A program made the position numbers and the translations under genes. A stretch of 58,511 bases of DNA from positions 354 to 58,864 of the forward strand of contig DJOT01000038.1 in the NCBI GenBank assembly GCA_002439095.1. Reading direction: 5' to 3'. The notes below the pieces were generated by a model. It had not been told where the DNA came from, searched no databases, and worked only from the letters and a program-made list of their open reading frames with translations. The DNA is from Bacteroidales bacterium UBA6431 (lineage in GTDB: Bacteria > Bacteroidota > Bacteroidia > Bacteroidales > UBA932). This document shows positions 1 to 6,835 of this stretch, in pieces (position 1 is the first letter of the stretch; every line of letters starts with the position of its first letter).

Positions 1-608
1 GATACGGACTCAACTGGGTAGACGCGCTTGGACACTGTCACGACGCAGAGTGCGGAGCGGTCGTCTTTCTCGGCCTTGGCGGTGATTGTCGCTGTCCCCG
101 GGGCGATGGCAGTTATCTCGCCGTCTTTTATGGTAGCGACTTTTTCATCGCTGCTGCTCCAAATGATCCCCTTATAGGTGGCGTTATCGGGCTTTACAGT
201 TGCCGTCAATGTTGCCTTGTCTCCTTCGACAATTTCCAATGAAGTTTTGTCAAGTGTGATAGTTTCAACCTGATAGATTCGTTTTTCAATGGTGACCTCG
301 CACTTGGCTGTCTTGGCCCCGTCTTCAGCGGTGACGGTGATGGTGGCCTTGCCCGGAGCAACGGCGGTCACCTCACCGGTATTGGAGACTGTCGCGACCT
401 TCTCGTTGCTTGAAGTCCAACTGACGTTCTTGTTTGTCGCGTTGTCCGGAAGGACGGTGGCGGTGAGGGTTGCCTTGTCGCCCTCGGTGATGGTCAGCTG
501 GTACTTGTCGAGTTTGATACCGGCTACAGGTGTCGATTGTGGGCCTTTTTCACACCCTCCTGCGATGATGGCAAGCATCGCTAAAATCAAAAATTTCAGT
601 TTTTTCAT
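1..608 (-). CDS. Surface lipoprotein with BIG2 (Ig-like) repeats, C-terminus beyond window
   Basis: The reading frame starts at the ATG at 608-606 and stays open to the window edge, so the protein (at least 202 residues) is incomplete. It begins with a lipoprotein signal peptide (MKKLKFLILAMLAIIAGGC, lipidated Cys about residue 19). Two bacterial Ig-like group 2 domains follow, at roughly residues 28-107 and 113-190. Each carries the hallmarks of the fold: L-x4-L-x-EGDKATLTATV, P-DNAT, W-SS-EKVAT and a closing G-ATIT motif. Such lipoproteins are anchored to the outer membrane and usually present a C-terminal functional domain, which is out of view here. Function cannot be assigned. The gene runs out of the window away from the nuclease gene at 1143. 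Confidence 0.85.
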   Translation of the reverse strand, partial: MKKLKFLILAMLAIIAGGCEKGPQSTPVAGIKLDKYQLTITEGDKATLTATVLPDNATNKNVSWTSSNEKVATVSNTGEVTAVAPGKATITVTAEDGAKTAKCEVTIEKRIYQVETITLDKTSLEIVEGDKATLTATVKPDNATYKGIIWSSSDEKVATIKDGEITAIAPGTATITAKAEKDDRSALCVVTVSKRVYPVESV

Positions 609-897
609 TTACGAAGTTTTTTGTTTCGTTTTCCGTTTCCCCGGCCTCATGGAGTTAGCTTAACGCAGAAAGTGTGAGGCCAAAGCTTATCCGGATAGAG
701 GTTCTAGCAAAACCTGACACGAAATAAACAATACCCCACACCCTATGGTATGAGCACGGGGTACGCGCGTCAAGCCAAAAGAGTGATGAGTGCAGATTGC
801 CTTTCCTCCGTGTGTCTGAATTTGCTAGATTCCTATCCGAGGATAAAAGCTTTACACTTTCATCAAAATTATGTAGCGCCCCCTCATGGGAACGGCA
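609..897 (-). other. Long 5' leader of the BIG2 lipoprotein gene with several hairpins
   Basis: There is no credible gene between 609 and 1142; short frames on both strands resemble no family. The best -7 box on the minus strand (898-905) would give a leader of about 285 nt. It contains a stem TACCCC/GGGGTA (732-737/758-763), a perfect TATCCGGATA palindrome (688-697), and a 7-bp stem GGCCTCA/TGAGGCC (643-649/675-681) about 35 nt before the start codon. I could not match it to a known riboswitch. Upstream of the promoter lies another hairpin (stem 992-1001/1005-1014, 9 of 10 pairs) that could end the nuclease transcript, although it has no clear T-tract. Confidence 0.35.
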
Positions 898-905
898 CAA
901 ATATA
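898..905 (-). promoter_or_regulatory. Putative -7 box for the BIG2 lipoprotein
   Basis: Minus-strand TATATTTG matches the Bacteroidota consensus TAnnTTTG exactly. No clear TTTG -33 element is visible about 20 bp upstream. It would start transcription near 893. Confidence 0.45.
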
Positions 906-1069
906 GAAAGTTTTTTCCACATTCGGTGGGGTATTGTGCTTTTATGTTCATGTTCACAAAGTTATGCCGTGTTGGCGAACTGTATTTTCGTGACAGGGCA
1001 GGCTCTGTCCTGTCTTTGCATCGCGCAAGTTACTCCATCCGGAGCAGGCGGGCCGAATTTCCGCAAGCC

Positions 1070-1097
1070 TTGCGGAGAAGGGCCTTGTCAGGTTAGA
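1070..1097 (+). repeat. 28-bp direct repeat, copy 1 (downstream side of nuclease gene)
   Basis: This 28-nt sequence (begins TTGCGGAGAAGG, ends CAGGTTAGA) recurs without mismatch at 2372-2399. Similarity continues weakly for about 20 nt after each copy (CCTATGGGATTA versus TCTATGGAATTA). The first bases here also form the right arm of a CCGCAA/TTGCGG hairpin (1061-1075). The two copies enclose only the YhcG-type nuclease gene. Confidence 0.85.
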
Positions 1098-1142
1098 TAT
1101 GATACCTATGGGATTACAGATGCTCGGAGGTGCCCATACACA

Positions 1143-2276
1143 TCATAGGAGCTTTTTCATCTCCTCCTCGTCCGGCAGAACGTCTTTCAGCTGTTCTTGG
1201 CTTGGCTTATAGGTGGCGACACCCATTGGTTTGGTGTAATCTTGAAGAACATATTCAACGTAAGCGCGGTCGGCATCCTTGCATAGGACAATTCCAACGG
1301 ATGGGTTTTCTCCTTCAATGCGTTCTTCATCATCGAGGACACGGAGATAGGCGGCCAGTTGGCCGAGGTACGCCGGCTTGAAATAACCTTTTTTGAGTTC
1401 AATGACAACCAGTGACCTCAAGACTCGATTAAAGAATAGAAGGTCAATCCAATGGTCGTGTCCAAGTTTATCGTAATGAACCTGATTGCCAAGATATGAG
1501 AATCCGCGCCCGAATGTCATGATAAAATTCTTGATATTGTGGACTATCTCGTTCTCTACCACACGCTCGTCAATGTCTTCATCCCTTTCGCCCAACTGCT
1601 CGACATTGATGTAGTCAAGCAGATATTCGTCCTTGAACATCTGTATTGCCTGAAATGCTCGCTTATAGTCCGGAATGGCCACACTAAAGTTATTCGGCAT
1701 TCTGCCTTGATTATGGTAGGCATCCTCGGAAATCTTTCTCTCCAGAGCATCAACGGACAAGCTAAGATCAGCACAAAGTTGGATGTAAAACTTACGCTCG
1801 TCCATTGATTTTACTTTTGACAAAATCAGAATATGGTGTGAAAAACCAATGCTGAAAAAGGCGACAACAGGAATGTCTTCTAGCATCAAAGGTATCATGC
1901 CAGAACAAGTCTCTTTTTTGGCAGATGTATCTGCCAACTCTTCTCTGGAATGTAATTTGGCAGACGTGTCTGCCAAATTAGTGTCGAAGCATCTCCACTC
2001 CTCGTAGAAAAGCCTCATATTGCGAAGGTTTCGAGGTGAAAATCCCTTAAGTCCAGGCATTTCAATACTGAGTTGACGGCTTATTGTTGAAATCGCATCC
2101 TTTCCCCAAAAACCTTCACGACTGTTTTGGGATATGTATCTTCCGATGCCATAGTACAAAGCTAGTTGCTCCTGGTTTATACTCTTCAAAGCTTTCGTCT
2201 GGCTTTGTAAGATAGCGGTTTTTATCTGCTTGACCGCCTCGCTATACTGTGTCGAGAGTTTCTCTTTCATACGCAT
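1143..2276 (-). CDS. PDDEXK nuclease domain protein, YhcG/DUF1016 family
   Basis: The 377-residue protein has the two-part YhcG layout. An N-terminal helical DUF1016 region holds the motif LYYGIGRYIS and a SPRNLRNMRLFY segment. The C-terminal PDDEXK fold has the putative catalytic D278 (WIDLLFF), E293-x-K295 (VVIELKKG) and a following GQLAAYLR helix, so the active site looks intact. The peptide LADTSAK is repeated in the linker. The family is found near restriction-modification and other defence genes, but no methylase, specificity subunit or antitoxin is adjacent. The ATG at 2276 is preferred to a TTG just upstream. The gene is visibly AT-richer than its surroundings and is enclosed by a perfect 28-bp direct repeat, which suggests acquisition. 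The cellular target is unknown. Confidence 0.88.
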   Translation of the reverse strand: MRMKEKLSTQYSEAVKQIKTAILQSQTKALKSINQEQLALYYGIGRYISQNSREGFWGKDAISTISRQLSIEMPGLKGFSPRNLRNMRLFYEEWRCFDTNLADTSAKLHSREELADTSAKKETCSGMIPLMLEDIPVVAFFSIGFSHHILILSKVKSMDERKFYIQLCADLSLSVDALERKISEDAYHNQGRMPNNFSVAIPDYKRAFQAIQMFKDEYLLDYINVEQLGERDEDIDERVVENEIVHNIKNFIMTFGRGFSYLGNQVHYDKLGHDHWIDLLFFNRVLRSLVVIELKKGYFKPAYLGQLAAYLRVLDDEERIEGENPSVGIVLCKDADRAYVEYVLQDYTKPMGVATYKPSQEQLKDVLPDEEEMKKLL

Positions 2277-2371
2277 CAATATTCGTCAACTATGGAAACA
2301 AAGTTACACATTTCCCACATTCCCAAGTGCCATCTATGGAGAATGCTTTCTCTAGATCAGTCGTGAGCTTG

Positions 2372-2399
2372 TTGCGGAGAAGGGCCTTGTCAGGTTAGA
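2372..2399 (+). repeat. 28-bp direct repeat, copy 2 (upstream side of nuclease gene)
   Basis: Identical in all 28 positions and in orientation to 1070-1097; see that entry. It lies 95 bp upstream of the nuclease start codon, inside the 410-bp gene-free stretch 2277-2690. Confidence 0.85.
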
Positions 2400-2417
2400 G
2401 ACAATCTATGGAATTAA

Positions 2418-2501
2418 GCTATAACCTATGCATGAAAAGCCCGTTTTAGGCCCGTTTTGAAGACGGGTTATAGTATAACCGCAAGGATTTGCTATAACCT
2501 A
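2418..2501. other. Cluster of TATAACC motifs and a 15-bp palindrome
   Basis: The gene-free stretch contains GCTATAACCTA twice (2418-2428, 2491-2501). Between them is the palindrome GGTTATAGTATAACC (2466-2480), preceded by CCCGT...ACGGG. It could be an operator, a terminator or recombination-associated DNA; no function is assigned. Confidence 0.3.
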
Positions 2502-2598
2502 AACGGCACCTGCCACCATGGCACCTGCATCCACGGCACAAACCGCCGTCAACGTATATTCTGCCCCACACAAGCTATGGCATAATTGGTCGTTTGCC

Positions 2599-2627
2599 GG
2601 AATGAAATTTGGCCGTTTGCCGGAATG
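2599..2627 (+). repeat. 29-bp direct repeat, left copy (27/29 match to 9878-9906)
   Basis: The 29-nt sequence starts GGAATGAAATTTGG and ends CCGGAATG. It matches the region carrying the ctp promoter at 9878-9906 with two substitutions, in the same orientation. The core CGTTTGCCGGAATG is also present immediately upstream (2591-2604), giving a 23-bp period. The two distant copies enclose the 7.3-kb block with the pseudogene, phosphoesterase, FtsK-like protein, hypothetical protein and AlbA_2-WYL protein. Confidence 0.75.
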
Positions 2628-2690
2628 GTGAATCTGTATTTGCTGTATTATAGAAAGTTACAGTTGTGGAATTGCTGATTGGCAAGTAAT

Positions 2691-3226
2691 TCAGCATTCA
2701 ATTCTGACAAGGCTCTGGTCAAGTTCTATTTCCTTGGGATTGCCGGCATAACCTGTGATGTAGTATTCTTTCGCCAACCTGTCATCGAAGCGTGAGATGA
2801 AAGCGGCGCGGATGCGTGCGCATTTCTCGTTGATGGAGTTGTTGGTCGGGTCAAGCACCCTGTCGATGCTCTGCTGTATCGCGATGTCGTCTCCCCGCTT
2901 GGTAATAGCCTTGTAGATGGATTCGAACTCAGTTCTGTACCCCGGCAGGTGCTTGAACATTATTCCCTCCGGGTGGCGCAGGAACAGCAGATACACCGCT
3001 TTCTGGATCGGTTCCATCTTGATTTCCAGCCCGTTGTAGTCCGGAAGCAGGATGCGGAAGTCTTCCGTCACCACGAGCCTGCTCAATTCCGGTTTCTGGA
3101 GGAAAATAGATTCTATGATTTTTTCTTCCAGGCCGTATGCCCGAAGCTTCTTGACTCTGTCCTCGATTTCAGCGGTGAGCCTGCGGATCCACTGAAGCAA
3201 GTATAAAAAACATCCGGCTCTAACTG
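2691..3226 (-). pseudogene. Truncated, frameshifted copy of the 379-aa hypothetical gene at 5315-6454
   Basis: Over 2701-3180 I counted 26 differences in 480 positions against 5355-5834, about 95% identity. At 3187/3188 the copy joins sequence corresponding to 5838 directly to sequence corresponding to 5924. That is an 85-bp deletion, which shifts the frame. Homology then continues about 40 bp (GAAGCAAGTATAAAAAACAT is shared) and stops, so the first half of the gene is absent. The frame still open here encodes the C-terminal half of the family domain (ending SLVRIEC), but with an out-of-frame N-terminus. I treat it as a remnant. Both copies have the same orientation and flank the phosphoesterase-FtsK pair. 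Confidence 0.8.
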
Positions 3227-3357
3227 GATGATTCATACGAGATATATGAGGATATTGTCACTGAATTAATGACATTGATTGGTCTCCTTCGGAATGGGAT
3301 GTAGAATTGAGGTTGAGTTGAACTCCATAACTGCCATAAAATGGCGGTGCTGTGGCC

Positions 3358-3365
3358 TATCTTTG
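3358..3365 (+). promoter_or_regulatory. -7 box for the metallophosphoesterase
   Basis: TATCTTTG matches TAnnTTTG exactly, 27 nt before the ATG at 3393. No convincing -33 TTTG is visible. Confidence 0.55.
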
Positions 3366-3392
3366 CGGAAATAAACTATTAGGCCAAGAGAT

Positions 3393-3989
3393 ATGAGACT
3401 CGTTCACATTTCGGACACTCACAATAGACACCGGCAGCTGAAGAGGCTGCCGGAGGGCGATGTGATCGTACATTCGGGGGACTTCACGATGGCTGGAACT
3501 GAGGCGGAGGCTTTGGACTTTATGGAATGGTTCTGCGATCTTCCGTACCGGCACAAGGTCTTCATCGCGGGCAATCATGACTTCTGCCTTCGTGGCGCGG
3601 GGCTGGATGGGCTTGACGATAACTGCCACTACCTCTGCAATTCGGGAGTCATGATAGAGGGCATCAGGTTCTATGGCGTGCCGATGTTTTTCGAGGATGC
3701 CGTGACGGGGCGTTCGGAAAATGATTTTATGAATATACCTGCGGACACGGATGTCCTTGTCACCCATCAGCCGCCTGAGGATATTCTTGACCTCTCGGAT
3801 GAGATTCACTACGGAGATTCTGTTTTGTGGCAGCGCGTTATGCAGGTTTGCCCTAAATACCATCTGTTCGGACACATTCATAAAGCCGCTGGGGTGGAGG
3901 AGCGGAATGGGACGGTGTTCTCCAATGGGGCTGTCTTGGGGGAAGGCTATGATCTGACAGACAGGGATATCCACGTCTTGACTGTCTGA
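3393..3989 (+). CDS. Calcineurin-like metallophosphoesterase
   Basis: A compact 198-residue calcineurin-like phosphoesterase with all five metal-binding blocks: D8-x-H10 (ISDTHN), D30 (HSGDF), N61-H62-D (AGNHD), H125 (VTHQPP) and H161-x-H163 (GHIH). There is no signal peptide, so it is cytoplasmic. Length and motifs resemble the stand-alone metallophosphatase group (MPPED2-like) rather than the Mre11/SbcD nucleases, which carry extra capping domains. The substrate is unknown and could be a phosphodiester such as a cyclic nucleotide. It lies 67 bp upstream of, and co-directional with, the FtsK-like gene, and the pair is bracketed by direct copies of the hypothetical gene, so a joint role is possible but unproven. 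Confidence 0.88.
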   Translation: MRLVHISDTHNRHRQLKRLPEGDVIVHSGDFTMAGTEAEALDFMEWFCDLPYRHKVFIAGNHDFCLRGAGLDGLDDNCHYLCNSGVMIEGIRFYGVPMFFEDAVTGRSENDFMNIPADTDVLVTHQPPEDILDLSDEIHYGDSVLWQRVMQVCPKYHLFGHIHKAAGVEERNGTVFSNGAVLGEGYDLTDRDIHVLTV

Positions 3990-4056
3990 TATGCTCCGGA
4001 ATAGGAAAAGCGGAGTCCTCCGATTTTGAGATGGTTTATTTTGTAAAATATTGATA

Positions 4057-5265
4057 ATGAATTATATGGAAAAAGAAATGACCACAACTGACTACCAACT
4101 GCCTTCTTTGGATTTGCTGGATGAATATATCCCCGAAAGCAATGCGCCTGAAGATGAAATCACCGGTAGGGTAGAGGCGATCAGGAATGTTCTTGAAAGC
4201 GGGAAAGTGCGTGTCAAGGACATTAAACCAATGCCGGGGCCGGCGGTGACGCTTTACAAGGTTTATCCGGAACGGGACGCCAAAGTCTCAAAGGTCAGAT
4301 TGCTTTTGGAAAACGCTGTACTTGACCTTCATCTGAAGGGCGTACGTGTCGTGAACTTGGAGGACTCCATCGGCATCGAGATAGCCAATGGCCATCGTGA
4401 GAAAGTGCCTATGCGCTCGGTTCTGAGTGACGATGCGTTCCGGAACTGCAAGGCAGAACTGCCGGTGGCTCTCGGGCGGACATTCGGGAACAAAGCTGTG
4501 GTCTTTGATTTGGTCAGGGCTCCTGACTTGCTTATCGCCGGAGCCACAAAGCAAGGCAAGTCGGAGGCGATCCACGCCATAGTCGCTTCTCTGCTATATT
4601 CAAAGCGCCCGTCAGATCTGAAGTTCGTTTTCATCGATCCCAAGGGCTGTGAGTTCACTGCCTACGAGCGCCTTTCCGGACACTATATTGCCTCTATGCC
4701 CGGAGAGACACCTATTGTGCAGACGGCAGCTCATGCAGACAAGACCTTGGCGGCTTTATGTCTGGAAATGGAACACCGCTATGAACTGTTTGCGGAAGCC
4801 CATGTCCGCAACATTTGCACTTACAATAAACGAATCTCCGAGACCTTGCCTTACATTGTCGCCATCATTGATGAATATGCCGATCTGGCCATTCCTGTAT
4901 GCCGCGACAAGGAGTCCAGGAATATGTCGCGTAACATCACAGAATCCATCATCCGCTTGTCGCAGTGTGGAAGAGCCGTCGGCATTCATGTCATTTTGGT
5001 CACACAGAGACCATCCACGGCGGTTATCACAGGACTCATCAAGACAAATTTCCCGACCAGAATCGCCGTCAGAACCGCGTCCAAAACCGACTCTCTGGCA
5101 ATCCTTGACACTCCTGGCACGGAAAAACTTATCGGCGGCGGAGATATGATCTTCCAGACCGGCGGAGAAGAGACTCGCCTCCAGGGGGCGTACATCCGCC
5201 CGGAAGAAATCGACAGGCTGACCTCCTATGTGGAGTCATGTCCTGTTTCCGTTTCTCTCGATTAG
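4057..5265 (+). CDS. Soluble FtsK/SpoIIIE-type DNA translocase-like ATPase
   Basis: The 402-residue protein aligns with the motor part of FtsK: an alpha-like region (GPAVTLYKVYPE, KVSKVRLLL, IGIEIANG), Walker A GATKQGKSEA at about 160-170, Walker B VAIIDEYADL at about 270, and the conserved VTQRPS and LDTPGTEKLIGGGDM segments. It lacks the N-terminal membrane helices and the C-terminal gamma winged helix that reads KOPS, so it is not the cell-division FtsK. The Walker A Lys and Ser are intact; GATGQGKS of FtsK is changed to GATKQGKS. A stand-alone motor could be of plasmid, ICE or defence origin; no relaxase or phage gene is nearby. Start choice is uncertain among ATGs at 4057, 4066 and 4078. 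It ends with TAG and is convergent with the gene at 5315. Confidence 0.85.
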   Translation: MNYMEKEMTTTDYQLPSLDLLDEYIPESNAPEDEITGRVEAIRNVLESGKVRVKDIKPMPGPAVTLYKVYPERDAKVSKVRLLLENAVLDLHLKGVRVVNLEDSIGIEIANGHREKVPMRSVLSDDAFRNCKAELPVALGRTFGNKAVVFDLVRAPDLLIAGATKQGKSEAIHAIVASLLYSKRPSDLKFVFIDPKGCEFTAYERLSGHYIASMPGETPIVQTAAHADKTLAALCLEMEHRYELFAEAHVRNICTYNKRISETLPYIVAIIDEYADLAIPVCRDKESRNMSRNITESIIRLSQCGRAVGIHVILVTQRPSTAVITGLIKTNFPTRIAVRTASKTDSLAILDTPGTEKLIGGGDMIFQTGGEETRLQGAYIRPEEIDRLTSYVESCPVSVSLD

Positions 5266-5314
5266 TGGCTACAAAATGGACAGGATGATTCCCATCGAAA
5301 CCGCCCCGGGCGGG

Positions 5315-6454
5315 TCAAAGATTCCGATCATCGTAGGGGATGATACATTCCATTCTGACAAGGCTCCGGTCGAGCTCTATTCTCTTGGGATTGCCGGCAT
5401 AACCTGTGATGTAGTATTCTTTCGCCAACCTGTCATCGAAGCGTGAGATGAAAGCGGCGCGGATGCGTGCGCATTTCTCGTTGATGGAGTTATTGGTCGG
5501 GTCAAGCACCCTGTCGATGCTCTGCTGTATCGCGATGCCGTCTCCCCGCTTGGTAATAGCCATGTAGATGGAATCGAACTCAGTTCTGTACCCCGGCAGG
5601 TGCTTGAACATTATTCCCTCCGGGTGGCGCAGGAACAGCAGATACACCGCTTTCTGCAGCGGTTCCATCTTGATTTCCAGTCCGTTGTAGTCCGGGAGCA
5701 GGATGCTGAAGTCTTCCGTCACCACAAGCCGGCTCAATTCCGGTTTCTGTTGGAAGAGAGACTCTATAATCGTCTCATCCAGGCCGTATGCCCGAAGCTT
5801 CTTGACTCTGTCCTCGATTTCAGCGGTGAGCCTGCGGACTTCAGAGCGGAACTCTTTATCGGCAAATTCCTGTGGGTCTTCTTTCTGGTGATCTCTTCTA
5901 CAGAGGTCAATTGTGTAGTTTTCTCCACTGAAGCAAGTATAAAAAACATCCAGCTCTTGACGGCTGGTTGTCTCCGAGTGTAATTCTGTCTCTTCCTTCA
6001 ACATTTCATCGAATCCGGCTATCCAGTCTTCAGCCGATGAATTGCTGAACTCGAAGATCAGGTCACTTTCCTCAAAATCCGGGACAAGAATAGCACCGTA
6101 TTCCGGCCACGGTCTGCCAGTGTCGAATGTCTCCCAGATTCTCATATAGAATTCGGCCCATTTCCGCCGCTGTCTATGGAAATTCGGCAAGTTATAGAAG
6201 CATTTTTCGTTGTCGTGTAATATTTCCTCCGCAATGTACCGAAGATTCAAAATCTCGGAATCGTAGGCGTAATCATACTTGTCCGCCAGACGGGAGAAGT
6301 CGTCTAATAAACCGCTTGCCCGACAAGCCGGTTCCTTATAGCGCCCGGGAACGTACAACATCCCCCTGATGCCCCATTCGGCATCCGACACTTTTACTAT
6401 TCTCCCACCTGTGCAGGCCTTGTCTGTAAATTTTGCCCTCATGTTATCATTCAT
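5315..6454 (-). CDS. Hypothetical protein, 379 aa, function unknown
   Basis: I recognise the C-terminal third (about residues 205-370: RLTAEIEDRVKKLRAYGL, AVYLLFLRHPEGI, NSINEKCARIRAAFI, AKEYYITG) as a domain recurrent in Bacteroidota hypothetical proteins. I know no function for it. The N-terminal half is acidic and aromatic-rich without signal peptide, membrane helices or nucleotide-binding motifs, so the protein is probably cytoplasmic. The repeated mention of helices ending in an IREAF-like motif suggests an alpha-helical domain. The gene is convergent with the FtsK-like gene (49-bp gap). A broken copy on the other side of the phosphoesterase-FtsK pair indicates past duplication. Start is ATG 6454, with an alternative ATG at 6442. 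Confidence 0.75.
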   Translation of the reverse strand: MNDNMRAKFTDKACTGGRIVKVSDAEWGIRGMLYVPGRYKEPACRASGLLDDFSRLADKYDYAYDSEILNLRYIAEEILHDNEKCFYNLPNFHRQRRKWAEFYMRIWETFDTGRPWPEYGAILVPDFEESDLIFEFSNSSAEDWIAGFDEMLKEETELHSETTSRQELDVFYTCFSGENYTIDLCRRDHQKEDPQEFADKEFRSEVRRLTAEIEDRVKKLRAYGLDETIIESLFQQKPELSRLVVTEDFSILLPDYNGLEIKMEPLQKAVYLLFLRHPEGIMFKHLPGYRTEFDSIYMAITKRGDGIAIQQSIDRVLDPTNNSINEKCARIRAAFISRFDDRLAKEYYITGYAGNPKRIELDRSLVRMECIIPYDDRNL

Positions 6455-6618
6455 TTTGTCCTCTGTGTCCGCAAATTGGTTGAAATAGCTGTGAAAATAC
6501 GCAGAATAATTCTAACGGCAAAGCCGCTGGTTTGGGGTAGAGGGAAAGGGTGTGCCTTCGAAACGGTGAACTGTGTCGCCGAACAGGTTGGGCTATATCT
6601 TTGAGATGGTTGAGATGA

Positions 6619-6835
6619 GGTGGCGGATAATGCCTTGATGGTCAGATTGTTCGCATAAAGGCTTCCGCCAATATTCAGGTAGGCTAAAAGCTCTTTTGCT
6701 TGATTATCAGAATGTTATCCGCCACCGTCGCTGCCTGCCACCGCCACCGTCGTCGCTCGCATCGTCATCGCTCGCCGCCTGCCACCGCCCGCCACTGCTC
6801 ACCATCCGCCACCGTCATCTCTCATCTCCGCCGCT
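6619..6835. repeat. GGTGGCGG-rich degenerate repeats and a 12-bp inverted repeat
   Basis: The 360-bp gap 6455-6814 contains no gene. GGTGGCGGATAA (6619-6630) recurs inverted as TTATCCGCCACC (6715-6726), and CCGCCACC/CCACCGTC units repeat up to 6835, running into the last codons of the AlbA_2-WYL gene. The left arm context (GAGATG...GATGAGGTGGCGG) resembles the inverted right end (6806-6835). It could act as a transcript-end structure or be minisatellite-like DNA. Confidence 0.4.

Noticed and set aside
655..957. Possible 100-aa gene on the minus strand before the BIG2 gene
   Set aside because: Composition is not protein-like, it spans the predicted promoter and hairpins, and no family resemblance is visible.
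1143..2276. YhcG gene as half of a toxin-antitoxin or restriction system
   Set aside because: No adjacent small partner, methylase or specificity gene exists within the repeat-bracketed segment.
4057..5265. Island as a prophage or ICE because of the FtsK-like gene
   Set aside because: No integrase, relaxase, type IV secretion, capsid or terminase genes occur in the block.
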